Of a stretch of 5,689 nucleotides of DNA, positions 1-5,479 are shown piece by piece. Position 1 is the first letter of the stretch; the number at the start of each line of letters is the position of its first letter. The position numbers were made by a program, and so were the translations under genes. The notes below the pieces were generated by a model that worked only from the letters and a program-made list of their open reading frames with translations, was not told where the DNA came from and made no database searches. Source of the DNA: CAZJNX01 sp964547415 (GTDB lineage: Bacteria > Pseudomonadota > Alphaproteobacteria > Rhizobiales > Amorphaceae); assembly GCA_964547415.1 (NCBI GenBank), contig CAZJNX010000266.1:1-5689 (forward strand). The letters are read 5' to 3'.

Positions 1-1200
1 GGCTTCATGGAGACGGTGGGCAACATCGCGGGCCCGCTCCTCGCCTACGAGGTGCTGACCGCCTTCTTCCTCGAGGCCGTCTTCCTCGGGATCATGCTGT
101 TCGGCTTCCGCAAGGTGCCGGGCTGGCTCCACACGCTGGCCACCTTCCTCGTCGCCTTCGGCACCACCATGAGCGCCTTCTGGATCCTGGTGCTGAACTC
201 GTGGATGCATACGCCCGCGGGCTTCGAGATGCGGGACGGCGTCGCCCACGCGACCGACTGGCTCGCCATCGTCTTCAACCCGTCGATGCCCTATCGCCTG
301 ACGCACATGCTCATCGCGAGCGTGCTCACGGTCGCCTTCCTCATTCTGGGCCTGTCCGCCTTCCGCTGGCTCCTGGGCGACCGGTCGGCGGGCCTGAAGC
401 GCGCCATGAAGACCGCCGTCGCCATGGCCGCCGTGTTCGTCCCCCTCCAGATCGTCGCCGGAGACCTCCACGGCCTCAACACGCTGGAGCACCAGCCCCA
501 GAAGATCGCGGCCATGGAGGCGAACTGGGAGACGGGGACCAACATTCCCCTCGTCCTGTTCGCGATCCCGGACGAGGAGGCGCGGACGAACCACTACGAG
601 GTCGCGATCCCCAACGGGGCGAGCCTCATCCTCACCCACACCCTCGACGGGACGGTGCCGGGCCTCGACCAGTTCGTCGCGGAGGACGGGACGCCGCTGC
701 ACCCGCCCGTCACCCCGGTCTTCTGGTCGTTCCGGGTGATGGTGGCGACGGGGCTCTTGATGCTCGCCCTCGCCTTCGTCGGTGTCTGGCAGCTGTGGCG
801 GCGGGGCGGCTTCGAGCGGCTCAACCCCTGGGTCGCCCGCGGCTTCGTGGCGATGGCCTTCTCCGGCTGGGTGGCGACGCTCGCGGGATGGTACACCACC
901 GAGATCGGCCGCCAGCCCTGGCTCGTCTCCGGCGTCCTGATGACGAGGGACGCGGTGGCCGACCTCCCGGCCGCGATGGTGGGCACCACCTTCGCCCTCT
1001 ACCTTCTCGTCTACGCGGTGCTCACGGTGGCGTACGTGTCGGTCCTGTTCTACCTCGCCCGCAGGGCGACGACGGAGGGCGCCGCGCCCGGGCCCGCCGC
1101 CGACAGCCACGCCGCGCCCGTCGCCGCGGCCCTCACCATGCGCGAGGCCGGCGGTGGCCCGGCGCTCCCGGGCGGTGCCACCGCCAACCCGGAGGCCTGA
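1..1200 (+). CDS. cydA: Cytochrome bd-type ubiquinol oxidase subunit I (short Q-loop, CioA-like), 5' partial
   Basis: Large haem-bearing subunit of a membrane quinol:O2 oxidoreductase that oxidises quinol and reduces oxygen to water. The frame is open from base 1, so the N-terminus (roughly 75-85 residues, including the first haem-ligand His) lies outside the window. Numbering from the Met at position 7: Glu15 and Glu23 in YEVLTAFFLE match E. coli Glu99/Glu107; His100 in RLTHML matches haem b558 ligand His186; Lys166 and Glu171 in QKIAAME match quinol-site Lys252/Glu257; Arg243 and Met245 in FRVM match Arg391/Met393; Glu299 precedes the GRQPW signature at 301-305. About 71 residues separate Glu171 from Arg243, against about 133 in E. 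coli, so the C-terminal Q-loop insertion is absent, as in CioA-type enzymes. Multiple hydrophobic segments are visible. An Ala/Pro/Gly-rich tail follows residue 352. cydB starts 2 bases after the stop. The family call is firm; the Cio subtype is inferred from loop length. Confidence 0.96.
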   Translation, partial: GFMETVGNIAGPLLAYEVLTAFFLEAVFLGIMLFGFRKVPGWLHTLATFLVAFGTTMSAFWILVLNSWMHTPAGFEMRDGVAHATDWLAIVFNPSMPYRLTHMLIASVLTVAFLILGLSAFRWLLGDRSAGLKRAMKTAVAMAAVFVPLQIVAGDLHGLNTLEHQPQKIAAMEANWETGTNIPLVLFAIPDEEARTNHYEVAIPNGASLILTHTLDGTVPGLDQFVAEDGTPLHPPVTPVFWSFRVMVATGLLMLALAFVGVWQLWRRGGFERLNPWVARGFVAMAFSGWVATLAGWYTTEIGRQPWLVSGVLMTRDAVADLPAAMVGTTFALYLLVYAVLTVAYVSVLFYLARRATTEGAAPGPAADSHAAPVAAALTMREAGGGPALPGGATANPEA

Positions 1201-1202
1201 GG

Positions 1203-2225
1203 ATGGACGCGCTGATGACCGCGGCGGGGGATCCGGCCGTCTGGCTGCCGCTCGCCTTCGCCTCCCTGATGGGGCTGTCGATCCTGATCTACGTGATCCT
1301 CGACGGCTACGACCTCGGCGTCGGCGTCCTCTTCCCCTTCGCGGGGCCACAGGAGAAGGACCGGATGGTCGCCTCCATCGGCCCGTTCTGGGACGCCAAC
1401 GAGACCTGGCTGGTGCTCGCCATCGGCATCCTCCTCGTCGCCTTCCCGGTCGCGCACGGGATGATCCTGACGGCGCTGTACCTGCCCGTCTTCGTGATGC
1501 TGGTCGGGCTCATCCTGCGCGGCGTCGCCTTCGAGTTCCGGGCGAAGGCGCGTGTGGAGCGCAAGGGGCTGTGGAACTTCGCCTTCTTTTCGGGCTCGCT
1601 GATGACCTCGCTCGCCCAGGGCTACATGCTCGGCATCTACATCATGGGGCTCGAGCAGACGCTGGCGACGATCGCCTTCGGCCTCCTGACGGCCGTGTGC
1701 CTCACCATCGGCTACAGCTTCATCGGCGCCACGTGGCTCCTCATCAAGACGGACGGGGCGCTGCAGGCAAAGGCGGTGCGGTGGGCGCGGGACGGGATCT
1801 GGGGCCTCGTCGGCGGCGTCGCGGCGGTGTCGGTGGCGAGCCCGCTCGTCTCCCCCCGGATCTTCGAGAAGTGGTTCGCCTTCCCCGAGATCGTGCTCCT
1901 GGCGCCGCTTCCCCTGATGACGGCGGGCCTCATCCTGTTCCTCGGCCTCGCCCTTCGACACCTGCCGGACGGGGACGACCGCTGGTGCTGGGTACCGTTC
2001 GCGGTCGCCTCGGCGCTCTTCGCCCTCGCCTTCGCGGGGCTTGCCTACTCCTTCTATCCATTCGTCGTGCCGGAGCGGCTGACGGTCTACGAAGCGGCGG
2101 CGGCCCCGGAAAGCCTGTTCATCATTTTCCTCGGCGTTCTCGTGGTGCTTCCGATGATCGCCGCCTACACGGCGCTCGCCTACACCGTCTTCCGCGGCAA
2201 GGCGACCGAGCTCACCTACGATTGA
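1203..2225 (+). CDS. cydB: Cytochrome bd-type ubiquinol oxidase subunit II (CioB/CydB)
   Basis: 340-residue integral membrane partner of the upstream subunit I; together they form the quinol oxidase core. The first hydrophobic helix is followed by LDGYDLGVG (residues 33-41), equivalent to the conserved DGFDMGVG of E. coli CydB. Next comes FWDANETW (62-69), equivalent to HWDGNQVW; the NETW variant is common in the cyanide-insensitive branch. An acidic residue in each motif is conserved and implicated in proton or oxygen handling in this family. FEFRAK (109-114) matches the family FDYRSK segment. About eight to nine hydrophobic segments span the rest. The length is normal. The ATG at 1203 is supported by GGAGG at 1191-1195, seven bases upstream and inside the end of cydA, which implies translational coupling. 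No CydX-like small membrane peptide follows in the next 400 bases. Confidence 0.96.
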   Translation: MDALMTAAGDPAVWLPLAFASLMGLSILIYVILDGYDLGVGVLFPFAGPQEKDRMVASIGPFWDANETWLVLAIGILLVAFPVAHGMILTALYLPVFVMLVGLILRGVAFEFRAKARVERKGLWNFAFFSGSLMTSLAQGYMLGIYIMGLEQTLATIAFGLLTAVCLTIGYSFIGATWLLIKTDGALQAKAVRWARDGIWGLVGGVAAVSVASPLVSPRIFEKWFAFPEIVLLAPLPLMTAGLILFLGLALRHLPDGDDRWCWVPFAVASALFALAFAGLAYSFYPFVVPERLTVYEAAAAPESLFIIFLGVLVVLPMIAAYTALAYTVFRGKATELTYD

Positions 2226-2624
2226 CGGCCACGCCCGGCCGGCTCGCCGCCGACGACAGCGGCGGGCCTGGCGGCGGCCGGTCCCGGATCGATCGGACGG
2301 CCGTGCGCCGCCATTCGCGCAGACTGAGCGGGCGACCGTCCGCTGTCCCGGCGCACGGCGAATCACTCGTGAGAGTTCGTTCGGCTCGCCACTGGAAAGG
2401 GCCCGTCGGCCGGCCCGGAGACAGGACGAGCCACTACCAATTGGCGCTTCGCCCGAAGCGATCCGGCACCATAAGGAGGACCGTTGCCGGCCGCTGGCCG
2501 GCACCGTTTACGGCCCGGTGACCGCCCCACGGGCGCCGCACGTTCGGCCACGAGCACTCGGCCGCACGCACTGCGACGGCGAACGGTTCGGCCGCCAATG
2601 GCGAGGCGCGGCGCGCCGCGACCG
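2226..2624. other. Convergent gene-free region between cydB and the TPR gene
   Basis: This 399-base stretch separates the 3' ends of two converging genes. I see no credible coding sequence, tRNA or CRISPR repeat in it. It holds several GC-rich inverted repeats that could stop or protect transcripts from either side: a 6-bp stem at 2247-2266 just after cydB, a 7-bp pair CGGACGG/CCGTCCG at 2294-2300 and 2336-2342, a 6-bp stem CGCTTC/GAAGCG with a GCCC loop at 2445-2460, an 8-bp stem at 2485-2503, and a 14-base perfect palindrome at 2607-2620 beside the TPR stop. None carries a proper T-tract, so they are not classic intrinsic terminators. A near-perfect Shine-Dalgarno string, TAAGGAGGA, lies at 2472-2480 with no convincing gene after it. 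Confidence 0.6.
2485..2503. repeat. Inverted repeat, possible cydAB 3' hairpin
   Basis: TGCCGGCC / GGCCGGCA form a perfect 8-bp stem around a GCT loop. On the plus strand it is followed by ACCGTTTA, a poor T-tract. It is the strongest stem-loop downstream of cydB, but it lies 260 bases past the stop, so a terminator role is only a guess. Confidence 0.35.
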
Positions 2625-3278
2625 TCAGGTGTCCGTGCCTTCGAGCTCGGCGGCGAGCTTGTCGCGGCGCTCCGACAGGACCTCGAGGAAGGGGTGAACG
2701 GCGAGCGCCTCGTCCATCGCGGTGAGCGCCGCCCGGTCCTCGTCGAGGCTGACGAGGATCATGGCAAGGCCCGTGAGGGCACCCCAGTGGCGCGGCTCCA
2801 GCGCCAGAACCCGCTCGATGTCCGCGACGGAGCGCCCGTAGTCCTTGCGCATGAAATGGACGGTGGCGCGCATGTTCCACCCCTCCGGATACGTCGGGGC
2901 GAGGCGGGTCACGGCGTCGAGCACGTCGAGCGCGCCAGACAGGTCCTTTTCACGCATGGCGGCGTTCGCCTGCACCATCAGGAGGTCGATGGTCGGGCTG
3001 CCGGAGCGCAGCATCAGCCGGCGGATGTTGCCGGCGATCTTGTCCGCCCGCTCCTTGCTCTCCGCCTCCGCGAGCCGCTCGAACAGGATTTCGATGCGGG
3101 CCGCGCGCGCCTCCGCCCCGTCCCGCTGCTGCTCGTCGAGGAGGCGCTCGACCGAATCGCTCCGCGGCGCCTTCCGCGCCGGCTCGTCGTCGCCGTCCTG
3201 CGCCAAGGCCGGAAAGGCGACCATCGTGAGGGCGATGCCGAAAAGGGCACCACGGTGAATGAGAGGCCGGATCATCAT
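2625..3278 (-). CDS. Secreted/periplasmic tetratricopeptide repeat protein
   Basis: 217 residues if translation starts at the first of two adjacent Met codons (3278; the second is 3275). Residues 1-26 are a Sec signal peptide: basic start, hydrophobic core GALFGIALTMVAFPALA, and a likely cut after ALA before Gln27, which puts the mature protein in the periplasm. An acidic, charged, probably helical segment follows (28-92). Three TPR-like units then occupy about 95-128, 129-162 and 163-196. The middle one is clearest, with the pattern P..PEGWNMRATVHFMRKDYG and ending in LALEP. TPRs are protein-protein scaffolds, so no enzymatic role is implied and I cannot name a partner. The frame is open for 44 more codons upstream, but that stretch is Gly/Arg low-complexity and would bury the signal peptide, so I reject it. 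rpmJ lies 160 bases upstream on the same strand. Confidence 0.88.
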   Translation of the reverse strand: MMIRPLIHRGALFGIALTMVAFPALAQDGDDEPARKAPRSDSVERLLDEQQRDGAEARAARIEILFERLAEAESKERADKIAGNIRRLMLRSGSPTIDLLMVQANAAMREKDLSGALDVLDAVTRLAPTYPEGWNMRATVHFMRKDYGRSVADIERVLALEPRHWGALTGLAMILVSLDEDRAALTAMDEALAVHPFLEVLSERRDKLAAELEGTDT

Positions 3279-3438
3279 GGGCGAGAGCCTGCCCCCGGGC
3301 GCGGGCGCCGTCAATCGGGCCGGGGACCGGCTCGGCGCGACCGGCCGTCGCCGCGACCCCGGAATGGCCCGGCGCCGCCGGCGGATCCCGCCGCCACCGC
3401 CGCCGATCACGTTTCGGCGAGCGGGGCGGAAAGGGGCG

Positions 3439-3564
3439 TCAGCCCTGGCGCGCCTTGTAGCGGGGCGCCTTCTTGTTGATGATGTAGACGCGCCCCTTGC
3501 GGCGCACGAGGCGGTTGTTGCGGTCCCGCTTCAGGAGGGACCGGAGCGAGTTCTTGATCTTCAT
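3439..3564 (-). CDS. rpmJ: 50S ribosomal protein L36, cysteine-free (YkgO-type)
   Basis: 41-residue basic protein of the large ribosomal subunit, recognised from its start MKIKNSLRSL and its end INKKAPRYKARQG. Zinc-binding L36 carries three Cys and one His in a ribbon; this protein has no Cys at all, so it belongs to the zinc-independent (C-minus) form. It sits outside the usual ribosomal spc operon, as is common for this form in alphaproteobacteria. The Met at 3564 gives exactly the family length; the 51 extra in-frame codons upstream are leader, not protein. A promoter at 3622-3650 and a terminator-like hairpin at 3589-3611 lie between yacG and this gene, so it probably has its own transcript. 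The Shine-Dalgarno is weak (only AGG before the ATG). Confidence 0.96.
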   Translation of the reverse strand: MKIKNSLRSLLKRDRNNRLVRRKGRVYIINKKAPRYKARQG

Positions 3565-3588
3565 GGCCTGACCCGAGCGAACGAAAAA

Positions 3589-3611
3589 GGCGCGGGGACG
3601 GGCCCCACGCC
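3589..3611 (-). terminator. Intrinsic terminator-like hairpin in the rpmJ leader
   Basis: On the minus strand, GGCGTGGGG... pairs with CCCCGCGCC around a CCCGT loop: about 9 bp, all G-C except one U-G pair. Five T residues (3588-3584) follow at once. This is the cleanest intrinsic-terminator shape in the window. It could end transcripts from the yacG operon. Because it begins only a few bases past the predicted rpmJ transcription start, it could also attenuate rpmJ. Function is inferred from shape only. Confidence 0.6.
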
Positions 3612-3621
3612 GCACGCGGGC

Positions 3622-3650
3622 TGTGTAGGCGGCCGCATGCGCCCTGTCAA
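3622..3650 (-). promoter_or_regulatory. Sigma-70-type promoter for rpmJ
   Basis: Minus strand carries TTGACA (3650-3645), a 17-base spacer and TACACA (3627-3622). The -35 is a full consensus match, the -10 matches TATAAT at four of six positions, and the spacing is ideal. The predicted start is near 3615, about 50 bases before the rpmJ ATG. The -35 box contains the TGA that would end a full-length yacG frame. Confidence 0.7.
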
Positions 3651-3757
3651 TGGCGGGTCCCGTCCGTCGGCCCGTCGTCGTCTTCCTCGGGGGACGGGGC
3701 GGGCGTCGTCCCCTCATCCGCGGGCTCGGCCGTCGGGATCGCGTAGCGGCCGCCGAG
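3647..3757 (-). other. In-frame remnant of the YacG C-terminal tail after a TAG stop
   Basis: Reading on past the yacG TAG gives 36 codons and then TGA (3649-3647). They begin LGGRYAIPTAEPADEG and continue with an acidic run EEDDDG. A Leu, a basic/aromatic patch with an IP pair and then a disordered acidic end is what normally follows the zinc finger in YacG proteins; compare E. coli, where EWAAEEKRIP comes before an acidic tail. The tail therefore looks like genuine coding sequence cut off by one base change. With the stop read as Trp the whole product would be 77 residues, a normal YacG length. Confidence 0.7.
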
Positions 3758-3880
3758 CTAGTTGCCGAGGTCGATCTCCCGGCAGCGGCGGGAGCAGAAC
3801 GGGTCGTGCTCGCCGCCCCCGGGCTTGCCGCAGATCGGGCACGGGCGCGCCCGCGGCGCCTTGCGGTGCGCCGCCGTCAC
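3758..3880 (-). CDS. yacG: DNA gyrase inhibitor YacG, zinc-finger protein, prematurely stopped
   Basis: As written it encodes only 40 residues. Cys14, Cys17, Cys29 and Cys33 form the zinc site (CPIC, 11 residues, CSRRC), preceded by a basic N-terminus and followed by REIDLGN, all typical of YacG, which binds GyrB and inhibits DNA gyrase. Family members usually have about 60-75 residues and a Trp directly after the IDLG-x motif. Here that codon is TAG, one G-to-A step from TGG, and the rest of the tail is still open downstream. The start is GTG at 3880, overlapping the maf stop as GTGA, with GGAGGG six bases upstream. This may be a recent nonsense mutation, a sequencing error, or (less likely) readthrough. 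If real, the zinc finger would be made without the conserved C-terminal segment, so function is uncertain. Confidence 0.85.
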   Translation of the reverse strand: MTAAHRKAPRARPCPICGKPGGGEHDPFCSRRCREIDLGN

Positions 3881-4548
3881 ACCCCGCCCTCCGCCGTGGC
3901 CGGGGCGGGCGCGCTCGCCGCCTCGGGCGTGTCCGCCCAGCCGCGGGTCGGCCGGTAGCCCGCGCCGGCGAGGAGCTGTCCGGTCTCGTGGAGCGGCAGG
4001 CCGACCACGCTCGAATAGGAGCCGACGATCTGGTTCACGAAGAGGGCGGCAAGGCCCTGGATGGCGTAACCGCCCGCCTTGCCGCGCCATTCGCCGGAGG
4101 CGAGGTAGGCGTCCGTCTCCTCCCGCGACAGGCGCTTGAAGCGCACCCGCGTCTCCACGAGGCGCGTGCGCGGCCGCCCGCGGGGCGCCATCACCGTCAC
4201 GCCGGTGAACACGCGGTGGCCGCGGCCCGACAGGAGCGCCAGGCACTCGGCCGCCTCCTCGTGGCTCGCGGCCTTGGGCAAGACGCGCCGCCCGACGGCG
4301 ACGACGGTGTCGGCGGCGAGCACCAGCACCGGCCGCTCCCGGCCGAAGGCGAGGGCGCGGTCCGCCGCCTCCTGCGCCTTCTCGGTGGCGAGGCGCTGGG
4401 CGAGGGCGCGCGGCGTCTCCTTGGCGAGGGGGCTCTCGTCGATGTCGGTGGGCGCCAGGTGGTCGGGCACGACGCCGATCTGCTCGAGGAGGGCGAGGCG
4501 GCGCGGCGAGGCCGACGCGAGCACGAGAAGCGGGTCGGGGGCGGTCAT
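3877..4548 (-). CDS. maf: Maf family nucleoside triphosphate pyrophosphatase (dTTP/UTP-type)
   Basis: 223-residue cytosolic enzyme that splits non-canonical or excess nucleoside triphosphates to monophosphate and pyrophosphate. Family marks in order: SASPRR (12-17) in the nucleotide-binding start, TDIDESP (34-40), Lys57 in the LATEKA helix, the catalytic AADTVV (78-83, Asp80), then KAGGYAIQG (157-165) and GSYSSVVGLPL (176-186). The GGYAIQG form is that of YhdE-type dTTP/UTP pyrophosphatases; YceF-type m7GTP enzymes have a different sequence here. The Pro/Ala-rich end after about 203 is longer than usual and probably disordered. The ATG at 4548 has GGGAGGG just upstream. infA ends 43 bases before, and the stop overlaps the yacG GTG by four bases, so the two are translationally coupled. 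The old name, septum formation inhibitor, refers to overexpression effects. Confidence 0.95.
   Translation of the reverse strand: MTAPDPLLVLASASPRRLALLEQIGVVPDHLAPTDIDESPLAKETPRALAQRLATEKAQEAADRALAFGRERPVLVLAADTVVAVGRRVLPKAASHEEAAECLALLSGRGHRVFTGVTVMAPRGRPRTRLVETRVRFKRLSREETDAYLASGEWRGKAGGYAIQGLAALFVNQIVGSYSSVVGLPLHETGQLLAGAGYRPTRGWADTPEAASAPAPATAEGGV
3887..3892 (-). promoter_or_regulatory. Ribosome binding site that fixes the yacG GTG start
   Basis: GGAGGG on the minus strand, six bases before the GTG at 3880 and inside the last codons of maf. It supports the GTG start; no ATG exists between the zinc finger and this point. Confidence 0.7.
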
Positions 4549-4562
4549 GGGCCCTCCCTCGG

Positions 4563-4583
4563 CGGCCCGGCGGGGCCGGGCCG
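4563..4583 (-). repeat. GC-only hairpin between infA and maf
   Basis: CGGCCCGG pairs with CCGGGCCG around a CCCCG loop: 8 perfect G-C pairs in the 43-base gap, ending just before the maf Shine-Dalgarno. No T-tract follows, so it is not an intrinsic terminator. It could stabilise the infA 3' end or modulate maf expression. GC-rich genomes form such stems by chance, so function is uncertain. Confidence 0.4.
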
Positions 4584-4591
4584 GCGCGGCG

Positions 4592-4810
4592 CTACTTGAA
4601 GCGGTAGGTGATGCGGCCCTTCGACAGGTCGTAGGGCGTCATCTCCACGAGCACCTTGTCGCCGGCGAGCACGCGGATGCGGTTCTTGCGCATGCGGCCC
4701 GCGGTGTGGGCGATGATCTCGTGCTCGTTCTCGAGCTTCACGCGGAAGGTCGCGTTGGGCAGGAGCTCGGTCACCGTCCCGGGAAATTCGAGGACTTCCT
4801 CTTTCGCCAT
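4592..4810 (-). CDS. infA: Translation initiation factor IF-1
   Basis: 72-residue single-domain protein that binds the 30S A site during initiation together with IF-2 and IF-3. The sequence is a textbook IF-1: it begins MAKEEVLEFPGTV, has the OB-fold (S1-like) strands through NATFRVKLENEHEIIAHTAG and GRMRKNRIRVLAGDKV, and ends YDLSKGRITYRFK. The ATG at 4810 gives the usual length. The frame is open 36 codons further upstream, but that part shares nothing with IF-1. A 185-base gap separates it from the phosphatase gene, the longest in this block, so infA may have its own promoter there. I could not find a convincing -35/-10 pair. The Shine-Dalgarno is weak (GGAAC). Confidence 0.97.
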   Translation of the reverse strand: MAKEEVLEFPGTVTELLPNATFRVKLENEHEIIAHTAGRMRKNRIRVLAGDKVLVEMTPYDLSKGRITYRFK

Positions 4811-4995
4811 GTCGTTCCGTCTATCCGTTGAAAACTCGATACCATGTAGTGCAGCCGGCCGCCCGGCGACACCGGTGCGCGGGCATGACGGCGTTGCGCC
4901 CGCCCCCACCGACCGCATCCCCCGCCAGCCGCTTCCGACCGGGACTTACACGCCCACCGCCCGAAGGAGAAGCGGGAGGGGGGCTGCGGGCCGGC

Positions 4996-5442
4996 TCAAC
5001 CCGCCTCGAGCGGACGGACGTTGCCGAAACGCGCCTCGATGCGCCGGCGCAGCCCGTCACGAACCCCCCGGTAGGCCTCCATGATCTGTTCGCGCGAGCC
5101 CGTCACGTCCGTCGGATCCATGGTCGGCCAGTATTCCACCTCGAAGCTCTCCGTCCGGGCGAGCTCGAGGGCCCGGTGGTGGGCCTCGGGCGCGAGGGTG
5201 ACCACGAGGTCGAAGCCGGTGTCGTGGAGGTCCTCGAGCGTCCGGGGCTGACGCCCGGAGATGTCGAGGCCGATCTCCTGCATGGCGGCGACGGCGAAGG
5301 GATCGGCCTGGCCCTGCTCGATCCCGGCCGAGCGCACGTAGAGGGTCCGCGGGTAGAGGTGACGGGCGATCGCCGCGGCCATGGGGGAGCGGATCGCGTT
5401 CTGCCGGCACAGGAACAGGACCGAGCGGATCGGTGCGGCCAT
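4996..5442 (-). CDS. Low-molecular-weight protein-tyrosine-phosphatase family protein
   Basis: 148-residue cytosolic protein of the LMW-PTP / ArsC-like fold. The phosphate-binding loop is CRQNAIRS (residues 12-19): nucleophile Cys12, Arg18 and Ser19 fit CX5RS. The general-acid Asp is Asp109 in PTMDPTD, near the C-terminus as expected. Cys12 is the only cysteine. Classical LMW-PTPs have a second Cys inside the loop (Ile17 here), and thioredoxin-linked arsenate reductases need two more, so the arsenate reductase label is not supported. The family Gly two residues after the nucleophile is Gln14. The natural substrate is unknown. The ATG at 5442 lies 37 bases after the UPF0262 stop with only a weak GGCGGG upstream; no in-frame GTG or TTG occurs in the gap. 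The position between UPF0262 and infA is conserved in Hyphomicrobiales, to my knowledge. Confidence 0.88.
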   Translation of the reverse strand: MAAPIRSVLFLCRQNAIRSPMAAAIARHLYPRTLYVRSAGIEQGQADPFAVAAMQEIGLDISGRQPRTLEDLHDTGFDLVVTLAPEAHHRALELARTESFEVEYWPTMDPTDVTGSREQIMEAYRGVRDGLRRRIEARFGNVRPLEAG

Positions 5443-5479
5443 GTCACGCCCGCCGCCGCGCGGGGCCGGCCAAGGCCGC

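Noticed and set aside
201..1202. Long plus-strand open frame extending upstream of cydB
   Set aside because: It overlaps cydA in another frame and is Arg/Pro/Gly-rich, typical of a shadow in GC-rich DNA. The real cydB begins at 1203, where hydrophobic sequence and family motifs start.
1050..2504. 484-codon minus-strand open frame opposite cydB
   Set aside because: It is antisense to a clear membrane protein, its composition is charged and low-complexity, and no domain is recognisable.
3309..3314. TTGACG on the minus strand as a -35 box for the TPR gene
   Set aside because: The hexamer 17 bases downstream is CAGGCT, a poor -10, so a promoter cannot be supported.
3279..3410. 44-codon N-terminal extension of the TPR protein
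   Set aside because: It is a Gly run followed by Arg/Pro low complexity that would sit before an evident Sec signal peptide. The Gly run is just a GGC-type trinucleotide tract.
2484..3479. 331-codon plus-strand frame starting at TTG after a strong Shine-Dalgarno
   Set aside because: It runs antisense to the TPR gene and into rpmJ, with no family resemblance. The TPR protein has a signal peptide and repeats, so it is the real gene. The Shine-Dalgarno is kept as a weak finding only.
3259..4599. 446-codon plus-strand frame opposite rpmJ, yacG and maf
   Set aside because: It is Arg/Gly/Ala-rich antisense shadow spanning three well-recognised genes and their gaps.
4811..4918. 36-codon N-terminal extension of IF-1
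   Set aside because: IF-1 is 72 residues and begins MAKEE; the extension has no similarity to the family and is upstream leader.
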